The notes under the pieces are model-generated. The model searched no databases, was not told where the DNA came from, and saw only the letters and a program-made list of their open reading frames with translations. DNA of 40,999 nt from JAWXTS01 sp044433305 (GTDB lineage: Bacteria > Bacteroidota > Bacteroidia > Bacteroidales > Rikenellaceae). The translations under genes and the position numbers were made by a program. The stretch lies in assembly GCA_044433305.1 (NCBI GenBank), contig JAWXTS010000006.1:1-40999 (forward strand), read 5' to 3'. Positions 32,754 to 40,671 of this stretch are shown here, in pieces (within the stretch, counting starts at the first letter, position 1; each line of letters begins with the position of its first letter).

Positions 32754-35597
32754 TTACAATTTGATTTTTATCTCAGCACCGATGTACATATCAGGCATAA
32801 GCTGACTGCGGCTTCCCGAGTACTCGTTGGTGTGATAGTAGGTCTTGTTCAAGAAGTTGTTTGCAATGACAGAGATTTCGCCAAAGCCCTTAACCTCCTT
32901 AGTAAGGCGGAAGTTCAACATAACCCATGGCGAGACAACATCCTCAAGAAGGCTATAAGACATGACTCTGTCTATCATGCGGCTCTTGTAGCTGTCTGCC
33001 GCATCGCTAGCCTGCCACTCATAGTAGTTGCCCTGCTTGTCATAGTAGCCCACAGGAGCAACTCCATACTGGTTGTCTTCGTCAACATCTTGGTATAGCG
33101 TGTTGCCATTCTCATCCTCATAGAAGATGCTTGATTTCTGACTCCACACCACCTGAACGGTCGTTGTGCATATAAGTTCCAACTCTGGGATGTGAGTTAT
33201 AAACCTAAAATTAGAGTTGAAACGCTGGTTGATACTGCCCGAGCCTGCTGGCATAACAGCAGCATAGAGATAGGTCTTGTCACTATTGACGCTAAGCGAA
33301 AGGCCATCCTTAACATCCTGACGTCTGATATGGAACCACGCGCCGTCTATGCTTAGCGAAGTACGTAGCGGCTCAAACTTTTTGAAGTTCAGCGTATATT
33401 CTATACCGTGCTTGCGGCTCTCGGTGTCGTTATCTGGGCGATACCACGAGTCAAAGTAAACGTTATTTGTAACCGTTGCATCTTGTGTAGTGCCCGACTG
33501 ATCTACATAAGTGAATTTATCACCCGTAAAGGTTATGTCTGTGGCATTATCATCTGGAACAACATATTGGCTATACTCTTGAATGTGCAACATACCCTGC
33601 GAGCCAAACTCATTCTTGTTATACTCTCTGAAGTAAGTGACACTACCGTCTACAATATCAAAAAGCTTGAAGTTGGCACCTACCTCCCACTTGGTGTTGG
33701 TCATAGGTTTAAGCTCAGAGTTGTAAGTATCCTCGATAACCTCTGTGGTCATATAGGCAATCTTGTAGCCGTTAGAACCCGAGTAGGCAAGGTTCTGATA
33801 ATCGTAGTAGGTGTTATCTGGATACAGGTTGAACAGCGTAGGCATCTTGTTAGAGATACCATATCCTGCAAACAAGCTCAGCTTATTAAGTTTATTTCCG
33901 TCTTCAATTATGCTATACACAGCATTGACACGAGGTTCGGCAACATAGATAGAACCCCTGCCTGCCTCTTGCTCATCAAGGAACAAAGCATTCAGTCGCA
34001 CACCCACGCTAGTCTTAAGACTTGTCTGCCCCATATAGAACTTGGTGTCATTCTCTAGGAAGTAAGACAAGTTTTGCAAAGCAGGAATATCATAGTAGGC
34101 ACGAGGGCGCAACCTCTGCGAACCGCTGGCCTGAGGTGGATAGGTTATATCATACTCCAGACCTGCTCCCTTATTAACGTCATACTTATAGTCGAATCCC
34201 GTTTTGAAGTTGGTAAAGTCTCTTTCGTTAAGCTGTATATACTTGTTTGTCTTTAGCTGAGCATAGATATTAATCGGAATACCCTCGATAGAATAGTCAC
34301 ACCAATAGCTCGATGGGTTCATCTGAGCCTCGAAAGTTCCCTCCTCACGCACATTGGTAACAACCTGATCTGGAGAATATACCATAGAGTGCACATTGTC
34401 ATTCTGATAAGACACTTGTCCCGAAACGTTATAATCTATCTTTGTAAGCCAGCCGTTCAGACGCCAATCACCATTGACGGTAATACGAGCACCCAGATTC
34501 TCATTGCGGTAGCTCTGAGAAAGCTCGATAAGCTGAGGGTCGTCATCACTGACACTGTTTATATTTGAATACCAGTTAGACTTAACATTAAACGACAGTG
34601 GCTTATCACTCTGCTTGTTAAAGATAGTCGAATAGCCCACAGAGGCCGTAATACGCTCATAACCTTGATACTTCTTGCGTGGGTCTAGGTACGACTGAGA
34701 GTAATCAACACCCACATTCATCGCACCATCGCCAAGCCCAAAGCCCTTGCCCACATAGAACAACTTTGAGAAAGAGTCACTCTTGACTTTAAGTTCCCAA
34801 GGAGTAATACCCACCTTGGTGTTTACCACAACGATACCTGATGTAAGGTTACCATATTCAACAGAAGGAATACCGCGTATAACCTCCACCGATTCGATAT
34901 TATCTGCACTGATAGAACGAAGGTCTATACCTGCTCCCGCTGTCGTCTGGTCATTATCATAGCCACCAAAACCTATGTGGTCATAGTTCTTAGTGAAGGA
35001 CATGGTTTGCAGATTGGCATCATTACTTAGCTGAGCACCGTCAAGCACCACAGCAGCACCTAGTGAATTATTTGCATCCACAGAAATCTCGCGCAAGGCA
35101 ACCTGTCCAAGGCCATTAAGGCTTGGGTTCTGAGTAAGACCTCCAGGCAATAGTTGCAGCAAATCGTCCAAGCTCTTAGGCTGAATATGACGTATGGCCT
35201 CCTCGCCTATAAGCGATGTCGAAGCAACATCACTCGCCTGTGCCGTTACCACAACGCTCTCAAGGGCAAGACCCGAATCCTGCATCACAAAGCGGATATT
35301 ATCGTCATCTTTGTCTACGCTCAAAACTCCTCTGATGGTTTCGTAGCCAAGCAACAAAACAGTATAGTTGTACTCGCCTGCACTAATTCCTACAAAGCTA
35401 AAGGCTCCACGGCTATCACATGTAGTACCCAGAGCACCGTCATTAAGCACGATGGCTGCAAACTCTAGCTTCTCACCACTTGTGCTAACAACAACACCTT
35501 TAAGGTTATATTTTTTATCTGTACTATCTGCCATAGCCACGCTCGAACACGTCAAAATCACCAGCAGCAGCAAGGCATATCTCTGTAACAACTTCAT
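32754..35597 (-). CDS. TonB-dependent outer-membrane receptor with carboxypeptidase-regulatory-like domain
   Basis: 947 residues: signal peptide (MKLLQRYALLLLVILTCSSVAMA), a CarboxypepD_reg-like domain (about 28-110), a TonB-box-like ESVVVTAQ, a plug domain (about 120-260, with VEVIRGIPSVEYGNLTSGIV) and a 22-strand-type barrel ending in PDMYIGAEIKIKL. This is an energised importer. It lacks the extra features of SusC, and no SusD gene follows, so a small ligand such as haem, a metal chelate or a peptide is more likely than glycan. First gene of the six-gene operon; its promoter is at 35699-35729. Confidence 0.92.
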   Translation of the reverse strand: MKLLQRYALLLLVILTCSSVAMADSTDKKYNLKGVVVSTSGEKLEFAAIVLNDGALGTTCDSRGAFSFVGISAGEYNYTVLLLGYETIRGVLSVDKDDDNIRFVMQDSGLALESVVVTAQASDVASTSLIGEEAIRHIQPKSLDDLLQLLPGGLTQNPSLNGLGQVALREISVDANNSLGAAVVLDGAQLSNDANLQTMSFTKNYDHIGFGGYDNDQTTAGAGIDLRSISADNIESVEVIRGIPSVEYGNLTSGIVVVNTKVGITPWELKVKSDSFSKLFYVGKGFGLGDGAMNVGVDYSQSYLDPRKKYQGYERITASVGYSTIFNKQSDKPLSFNVKSNWYSNINSVSDDDPQLIELSQSYRNENLGARITVNGDWRLNGWLTKIDYNVSGQVSYQNDNVHSMVYSPDQVVTNVREEGTFEAQMNPSSYWCDYSIEGIPINIYAQLKTNKYIQLNERDFTNFKTGFDYKYDVNKGAGLEYDITYPPQASGSQRLRPRAYYDIPALQNLSYFLENDTKFYMGQTSLKTSVGVRLNALFLDEQEAGRGSIYVAEPRVNAVYSIIEDGNKLNKLSLFAGYGISNKMPTLFNLYPDNTYYDYQNLAYSGSNGYKIAYMTTEVIEDTYNSELKPMTNTKWEVGANFKLFDIVDGSVTYFREYNKNEFGSQGMLHIQEYSQYVVPDDNATDITFTGDKFTYVDQSGTTQDATVTNNVYFDSWYRPDNDTESRKHGIEYTLNFKKFEPLRTSLSIDGAWFHIRRQDVKDGLSLSVNSDKTYLYAAVMPAGSGSINQRFNSNFRFITHIPELELICTTTVQVVWSQKSSIFYEDENGNTLYQDVDEDNQYGVAPVGYYDKQGNYYEWQASDAADSYKSRMIDRVMSYSLLEDVVSPWVMLNFRLTKEVKGFGEISVIANNFLNKTYYHTNEYSGSRSQLMPDMYIGAEIKIKL

Positions 35598-35698
35598 TGA
35601 ATTAAATTTAGATATTGTGAATTATTTATTTGTTTACCGACAGAAAACACTTATGAAATATGGATAAATAATTCCACAAGTGAGAGCTAATCAGAGTA
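35598..35698. other. Leader region of the TonB-dependent-receptor operon
   Basis: About 95 bases of AT-rich leader RNA are predicted between the promoter at 35699 and the receptor start. No stable hairpin or known riboswitch fold is obvious. Confidence 0.4.
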
Positions 35699-35729
35699 CA
35701 AAATTACAACCCGCCAACATAGCCATCAA
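35699..35729 (-). promoter_or_regulatory. Promoter of the receptor-protease operon
   Basis: On the minus strand TAATTTTG (35699-35706) matches TAnnTTTG. A TTGA (35726-35729) lies 19 bases upstream as the -33 element. Confidence 0.6.
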
Positions 35730-35734
35730 TTACA

Positions 35735-35781
35735 ATAAATAGGTATAACAGAAGGTGGTAATAGCTATAAATAGTGATACA
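35735..35781. promoter_or_regulatory. Upstream direct repeats, possible activator site
   Basis: ATAAATAGGTATAAC begins at 35735 and ATAAATAGTGATAC at 35767. The two start 32 bases apart, about three helical turns, and the nearer one abuts the -33 element of the operon promoter. This is the arrangement expected of a dimeric activator such as a response regulator. Confidence 0.4.
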
Positions 35782-35866
35782 ATATTAAAAAATTGCAACT
35801 TTTTACAAAAGAGGTGTATTTCGAGATTATCTTTGATAAATGGCAGAACGCCAAATTAGTAGACAC

Positions 35867-35894
35867 AAAAAAAGGTTGCCATTTCTGACAACCT
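35867..35894 (-). terminator. Terminator downstream of tRNA-Gly
   Basis: On the minus strand a 9-bp stem (one G-U pair) with a GAAA tetraloop, AGGTTGTCA and TGGCAACCT, is followed by seven T. Plus coordinates are stem 35873-35894, T-run 35867-35873. Confidence 0.85.
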
Positions 35895-35900
35895 CTTGTG

Positions 35901-35973
35901 AGCGGAAAACGAGACTCGAACTCGCGACCCCAACCTTGGCAAGGTTGTGCTCTACCAACTGAGCTATTTCCGC
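35901..35973 (-). tRNA. tRNA-Gly(GCC)
   Basis: A full cloverleaf is read on the minus strand. The acceptor GCGGAAA pairs with TTTCCGC. The D-arm is GCTC/GAGC with AGTTGGTA, the anticodon arm CAACC-TTGCCAA-GGTTG carries GCC, and the T-arm GCGAG-TTCGAGT-CTCGT has a terminal G-T wobble. The discriminator base is T. The CCA end is not encoded. Its own promoter lies at 36014-36044. Confidence 0.96.
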
Positions 35974-36013
35974 AATATTTTTAGAACTCTAAACCATTTC
36001 TGATTTGGTTTTG

Positions 36014-36044
36014 CAAAGGTAGAAATATTTTTTTATTCTGCAAA
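36014..36044 (-). promoter_or_regulatory. Promoter of tRNA-Gly
   Basis: On the minus strand TACCTTTG (36014-36021) and TTTG (36041-36044), 19 bases apart, match both elements of the Bacteroidota consensus exactly. Confidence 0.8.
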
Positions 36045-36073
36045 ATTTCAATCAAAAAATTAAGAACTTTTTG

Positions 36074-36145
36074 TACCGAATAGGGGAATCGAACCCCTAT
36101 TTACAGAATGAGAATCTGTCGTCCTAACCGTTAGACGAATTCGGC
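36074..36145 (-). tRNA. tRNA-Glu(CTC)
   Basis: The minus strand folds as a tRNA-Glu. Acceptor GCCGAAT pairs with ATTCGGT (terminal G-U, as in other Bacteroidota tRNA-Glu), followed by discriminator A. The D-loop region TCGTCTAACGGTTAGGACGA is typical. The anticodon arm ACAGA-TTCTCAT-TCTGT carries CTC, which reads GAG, and the T-arm is AGGGG-TTCGATT-CCCCT. CCA is not encoded. A weak promoter at 36164-36194 precedes it. Confidence 0.95.
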
Positions 36146-36163
36146 ATTATTTCTTTCGAGTTG

Positions 36164-36194
36164 CAAATGTAAGAACATTTATTTAATTACACAA
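36164..36194 (-). promoter_or_regulatory. Promoter of tRNA-Glu
   Basis: On the minus strand TACATTTG (36164-36171) matches TAnnTTTG. A TTGT (36191-36194) 19 bases upstream serves as -33. Confidence 0.6.
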
Positions 36195-36232
36195 TACTAA
36201 AACCTAAAAAAATCAAAAAAACAGCCAAAAAT

Positions 36233-38341
36233 CTAAGAAATCATGCTAAAATCAACCTCAATTCCCGATTTATAACGCAATGCTAGCTCATTGAGCAGCT
36301 TCCTGTCACTAGCACTCAAGCTCGATAAGTTCTCAAATAATTTCTCAACAGCACCGCGCGCAATAGTCAACACCTGCCCATCACGACCAATATTGGCTAT
36401 CTTGAAATCAAAAACATTGCCACTCTGAAGCGTGCCATTAATATCTCCCGAGCCACGCATTTTCATATCCAGCTCGGCAAGCTCAAAGCCATCATTGGTC
36501 TGAACCATGGCCTCAAGTCGCTTCTTCGACTCGGCACTAAGTTTGTCGCCACTCATAAGCACACAGTATGACTGCTCAGCCCCTCGCCCAACGCGCCCTC
36601 GTAGCTGATGCAGCTGCGACAAGCCGAAACGCTCGGCACTCTCAATCACCATGACCGAGGCATTAGGAACATCTACACCAACCTCAATAACCGTCGTGGC
36701 AACCATGATATGCGCCGTGCCATCTTTAAAAAGCTTCATCTGAGCCTGCTTATCTGCTGGCTTCATCTTGCCATGCACAACGCTCATAACATATTTTGGT
36801 GGCGGAAAAGCAGCAGCGATAGCCTCACAGCCCTCCTCCAGATATTTATAATCACTCTTCTCAGATTCCTTGATAAGCGGATATACTATATACACCTGAC
36901 GCCCTGCGGCAATCTCATCTGCAATAAACTTAAACACCATAAGCCTGTGCGAGTCTCTATGGTGCACGGTCTTGATAGGCCTACGTCCTGCTGGCAGCTC
37001 GTCTATCACCGACACCTCTAAGTCCCCATAAAGAGTCATAGCCAAGGTTCGCGGTATGGGCGTTGCTGTCATAACAAGTATATGTGGTGGTCGAGAATTT
37101 TTGGCCCACAGCTTTGCGCGCTGCTCAACACCAAAGCGGTGCTGCTCGTCTATCACCACCATGGCAATATTAGAAAACTGAACCTTATCCTCTAGCAGTG
37201 CGTGAGTACCTATAAGTATATTTATAGACCCATCCTCAAGGCCTGCAAAAATTCTGTCTCGCTCTTTCTTGCGCACCGACCCCGTAAGCAGAGCCACCTC
37301 GACACCCAAGCCCTCAAGCATGCGCGAGATGGAAGCCTCGTGCTGAAAGGCCAGAACCTCAGTAGGAGCCATAAGGCAAGCCTGAAATCCATTATCTATG
37401 GCTAGCAGCATGGTCATAAGTGCTATCACGGTCTTGCCACTACCCACATCACCTTGAAGAAGGCGGTTCATCTGATGCCCCGTAATAGTGTCGTTGCGAA
37501 TCTCACGCATAACACGCTTCTGAGCACCCGTCAATGGAAATGCCAGATTCTCGCTAAAGAAACGATTAAATTTATCTCCCACAGTGGGGAATACAAATCC
37601 ATCGTTGCGCTTCTTACGCACATCGCTGCGACTCATAATATTCAGCTGCACACCAAGCAACTCCTCAAACTTAAGCCTATACTCTGCTCTACGCAACAGC
37701 TCAGCACTCTTAGGAAAGTGTATATTATATAGTGCCTCAGTCAACGGCATAAGCCCATACTCGGCTATCATCTTCTGTGGCAGGGTCTCCTCTATCTTCT
37801 CTCCAACGCTAGACCACAAGGTGCACATAAGGCTATATATGGCCTTGGTTCCAAAATGGTTGTTGTTGAGTTTCTCGGTGGTACTATATATACCCTGCAC
37901 AGGGGTGGTCATACGGTTATTGTGCGAAAGCATGGATTCGACCTCAGGGTGGACCATATTCAAGACGCCCTGAAAAAACGATGGACGACCAAAAACTATA
38001 TACTCACGCCCCATCTCCAGTCGCTTTTCTATCCACGAGATGCCCTTGAACCACACCAACTCACACACGCCAGTGTCGTCTGCGACATAGGCCACGAAGC
38101 GTTTCTTAGCTCCCACGCCCACATGACCAAAGCCCTTGATACGCACACGAAGCTGAATCAAAGCATTGTCATCGCCCACAACCTCAGACACCTTATACAC
38201 CCGACTGCGGTCAACATATCTAAATGGAAACGTATAGAGCAAATCGCGCATAGTACGCACTCCCAGCTCTGTAAACAGAACCAGCGCGCGCTTTTCTCCC
38301 ACTCCCGCAAGAAATTTTATATCATTATCGAGTATAGACAT
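36233..38341 (-). CDS. recG: ATP-dependent DNA helicase RecG
   Basis: 702-residue superfamily 2 helicase that reverses stalled forks and processes branched recombination intermediates. The N-terminal wedge/OB domain (about 55-145) precedes the helicase core with Walker A GDVGSGKT at 297-304, the DEQH box at 398-401 (VIDEQHRFG), motif III TATPIPRTLAMT and motif VI QLRGRVGRG. It begins with family-typical FLAGVGEKRALVLFTELGV. It diverges from ispG across a 71-base gap with back-to-back -7 elements. Confidence 0.98.
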   Translation of the reverse strand: MSILDNDIKFLAGVGEKRALVLFTELGVRTMRDLLYTFPFRYVDRSRVYKVSEVVGDDNALIQLRVRIKGFGHVGVGAKKRFVAYVADDTGVCELVWFKGISWIEKRLEMGREYIVFGRPSFFQGVLNMVHPEVESMLSHNNRMTTPVQGIYSTTEKLNNNHFGTKAIYSLMCTLWSSVGEKIEETLPQKMIAEYGLMPLTEALYNIHFPKSAELLRRAEYRLKFEELLGVQLNIMSRSDVRKKRNDGFVFPTVGDKFNRFFSENLAFPLTGAQKRVMREIRNDTITGHQMNRLLQGDVGSGKTVIALMTMLLAIDNGFQACLMAPTEVLAFQHEASISRMLEGLGVEVALLTGSVRKKERDRIFAGLEDGSINILIGTHALLEDKVQFSNIAMVVIDEQHRFGVEQRAKLWAKNSRPPHILVMTATPIPRTLAMTLYGDLEVSVIDELPAGRRPIKTVHHRDSHRLMVFKFIADEIAAGRQVYIVYPLIKESEKSDYKYLEEGCEAIAAAFPPPKYVMSVVHGKMKPADKQAQMKLFKDGTAHIMVATTVIEVGVDVPNASVMVIESAERFGLSQLHQLRGRVGRGAEQSYCVLMSGDKLSAESKKRLEAMVQTNDGFELAELDMKMRGSGDINGTLQSGNVFDFKIANIGRDGQVLTIARGAVEKLFENLSSLSASDRKLLNELALRYKSGIEVDFSMIS

Positions 38342-38364
38342 AGTAATAACTGGTGTTATTATTA

Positions 38365-38372
38365 CAAAGGTA
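38365..38372 (-). promoter_or_regulatory. Candidate -7 element for recG
   Basis: TACCTTTG on the minus strand matches TAnnTTTG. No good -33 is seen. The predicted leader is about 18 bases. It is only 12 bases from the opposing ispG element. Confidence 0.5.
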
Positions 38373-38384
38373 TTTATTTTTGCT

Positions 38385-38392
38385 TAAATTTG
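38385..38392 (+). promoter_or_regulatory. Candidate -7 element for ispG
   Basis: TAAATTTG on the plus strand matches TAnnTTTG. No good -33 is seen. The predicted leader is about 15 bases. Confidence 0.45.
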
Positions 38393-38412
38393 CATAAAAT
38401 AAAATTCAAGCC

Positions 38413-40026
38413 ATGGCCTATTTCTGTAAATCTCTAACTCAATATGCTCGCCGCACGACAAATATCGTGAAGGTAGGAAGTGTAGACATCTCAAGTTCTG
38501 AGCCTATCGTAGTTCAAACCATGACCTCGACAGACACCCTTGACACCAAAGCCTGCGTAGCTCAGATAGAACGCATTGTAGAGGCCGGAGCTCAGATAGT
38601 AAGACTAACAGCACAAGGAGTCGCACAAGCCGAAAACCTGAAAAACATAAAGCAAGAACTCCTAAACAAAGGCATAGACGTGCCACTGGTGGCCGACATA
38701 CATTTCTTGCCCCAAGCAGCAATAGTAGCTGCACAATACGTGGAGAAAGTTCGTATAAACCCCGGCAACTTTGGTAGCGACTTGAGCCAACTAGAGCAGC
38801 TGATAGACATCTGTAAGACGCGCGGGGTAGCAATACGAATAGGCGTAAACCACGGCTCTCTGTCTCAGCGCATGGTAGACAAATATGGCGACACGCCCGA
38901 TGGAATGGTTGCATCGGCAGTAGAGTTTCTAGAGGTGTGCCGAAATATGGACTTCGACCAAGTTGTAGTGTCGATGAAATCATCCAATGTGCGCGTTATG
39001 GTTCAGGCCTACCGAATGTTAACCGCCAAACTATATGAGCTAGATATGTGCTTCCCACTGCACCTAGGTGTGACCGAGGCAGGCAACAGCTCACAAGGAC
39101 GTATCAAGTCAGCAGCAGGAATAGGAACCCTGCTCGCCGACGGCATAGGTGACACCATACGCGTGTCGCTAACCGAAGCTCCCGAGAATGAAATCCCCGT
39201 GGCTCAGAAACTAACCACCTACTTCGAGAGCAGGAGCAACGTAGGCCTAAGTCTGCCAGCACAAATAGACACCACATTATACAGCCCTTATGAATTCAGG
39301 GCCCGCAAAAGCACCGCCACACTAGGCATTGGTGGCAACAACACACCTATAATCGGCTCTGAGCTTACTCCAGAGCAGCTTTCCAACACGATAGACGTCA
39401 ATATAAATAACCTGCATGAGGTAAAAAACATACTCAATGGCAAGATAATAAGACTATCGACAGTAGGCGAGCAGAATCCAACGGCCGAGCTTCGCGCCGC
39501 AATGATACTGATGCAGCAGCTACAAATCACAAGCCCTGTGATAATTGCGCGCCACTACAACGAAAGCAACATCGAAGACCTACAAATAAAAGCCTCAGCA
39601 GATATAGGCCCACTGCTGATTGACGGCTTTGGCAATGGCATAGCCATAACCAACAACGGCATAGCACAAGACACCATAGACAGCCTCAGCCTAGACCTGC
39701 TTCAGGCAACAAGGCTCAGAATGAGTAGTGCCGACTACATAGCCTGCCCTAGCTGTGGACGTACGCTATACGACATACAAACCACACTCGAAGATATCAA
39801 GACCAAGACACGACACCTAGCAGGAGTTAAGATAGGCGTCATGGGTTGCATAGTGAACGGACCTGGCGAGATGGCCGATGCCGACTACGGATACGTTGGC
39901 TCAGGACCACAGAAGATAACCCTCTATCGTGGCAAAGAGGTTGTAAAACGCAACATAACGCAAGAAGATGCCATAGAGGAACTTATAAACCTAATTAAAG
40001 AGGACGGCCGCTGGGTCGAAGCATAA
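38413..40026 (+). CDS. ispG: 4-hydroxy-3-methylbut-2-enyl-diphosphate synthase (long Bacteroidota type)
   Basis: 537-residue iron-sulfur enzyme that converts methylerythritol cyclodiphosphate to HMBPP in the MEP isoprenoid pathway. The N-terminal TIM barrel (about 10-260) carries VQTMTSTDTLDT and RINPGNFG. An inserted middle domain (about 265-430) marks the long form found in plants and Bacteroidota. The C-terminal [4Fe-4S] domain has Cys445 and Cys448 (CPSCG), Cys479 in GCIVNGPGE and Glu486. The length is somewhat below that of many Bacteroides homologues. It precedes the WbqC-family gene by four bases. Confidence 0.97.
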   Translation: MAYFCKSLTQYARRTTNIVKVGSVDISSSEPIVVQTMTSTDTLDTKACVAQIERIVEAGAQIVRLTAQGVAQAENLKNIKQELLNKGIDVPLVADIHFLPQAAIVAAQYVEKVRINPGNFGSDLSQLEQLIDICKTRGVAIRIGVNHGSLSQRMVDKYGDTPDGMVASAVEFLEVCRNMDFDQVVVSMKSSNVRVMVQAYRMLTAKLYELDMCFPLHLGVTEAGNSSQGRIKSAAGIGTLLADGIGDTIRVSLTEAPENEIPVAQKLTTYFESRSNVGLSLPAQIDTTLYSPYEFRARKSTATLGIGGNNTPIIGSELTPEQLSNTIDVNINNLHEVKNILNGKIIRLSTVGEQNPTAELRAAMILMQQLQITSPVIIARHYNESNIEDLQIKASADIGPLLIDGFGNGIAITNNGIAQDTIDSLSLDLLQATRLRMSSADYIACPSCGRTLYDIQTTLEDIKTKTRHLAGVKIGVMGCIVNGPGEMADADYGYVGSGPQKITLYRGKEVVKRNITQEDAIEELINLIKEDGRWVEA

Positions 40027-40030
40027 AAAA

Positions 40031-40657
40031 ATGATAATACTACCAACAACATACTGTGGCTCAATAAGATACTACTCTAAGCTGGTGAATTTCGACACCA
40101 TAGTCGACCACAACGAAAACTACTGCAAGCAGAGTCTGCGCAACCGCTGCCAGATACTTGGGGCCAACGGGGTTATAAATCTCATAGTGCCCGTACTCAA
40201 AGAGGGCGGTGGCAGACGACTGACCAAGGATATACGCATCGACAATTCTAAGTCGTGGCAACACGAGCACTGGCTGTCGATAGTGTCTGCTTATGGCAGC
40301 TCCCCTTATTTCATGCACTTTAGTGAACTCTTTGAGCCTATATATCGTGGACCTTATAAGTTTTTGGTAGATTTGAATGAGGATTTGCACACGGCAGCAT
40401 CCAAGTCACTGGGCATAGATCTCAGCTTGAAGCTTGCCCCAAAGTACATAGAGGCCTCGCCAGAGGATACGGACCTTAGGCTTTCGATGTCAACCAAGCC
40501 TCGATTGCAACGTCCTGACCCTGACTTTACCCCTCCGCATTATTTTCAGGTATTTTCAGAGAAGATGCCTTTCGTAGAGGACCTGTCTATTCTCGACCTT
40601 ATATTCTGTGAGGGTCGCGCAGGCGTCGAGCTACTGAGACAATCGGCAGGGTTATAA
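40031..40657 (+). CDS. WbqC-family protein
   Basis: 208-residue cytoplasmic protein of the WbqC family, named for O-antigen loci and found as stand-alone genes in many Bacteroidota. Landmarks are the start LPTTYCGSIRYYSKLVNFDTIV, the central KSWQHEHWLSIVSAYGSSPYF and the C-terminal PPHYFQVFSEKMPFVEDLSILDLIF, then a GRAG tail. The family has no settled biochemical role. It is probably co-transcribed with ispG. Confidence 0.88.
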   Translation: MIILPTTYCGSIRYYSKLVNFDTIVDHNENYCKQSLRNRCQILGANGVINLIVPVLKEGGGRRLTKDIRIDNSKSWQHEHWLSIVSAYGSSPYFMHFSELFEPIYRGPYKFLVDLNEDLHTAASKSLGIDLSLKLAPKYIEASPEDTDLRLSMSTKPRLQRPDPDFTPPHYFQVFSEKMPFVEDLSILDLIFCEGRAGVELLRQSAGL

Positions 40658-40671
40658 GAACTAATTACTAG

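Noticed and set aside
33408..34058. 216-residue plus-strand open frame
   Set aside because: Antisense shadow of the TonB-dependent receptor.
29902..35597. SusCD-type polysaccharide utilisation locus
   Set aside because: There is no SusD protein or glycoside hydrolase beside the receptor; the partners are DUF4876-like and DUF6850-like proteins and proteases.
37856..38437. 193-residue plus-strand open frame overlapping recG and the ispG start
   Set aside because: Antisense to recG; it has no recognisable domain and crosses the divergent promoter region.
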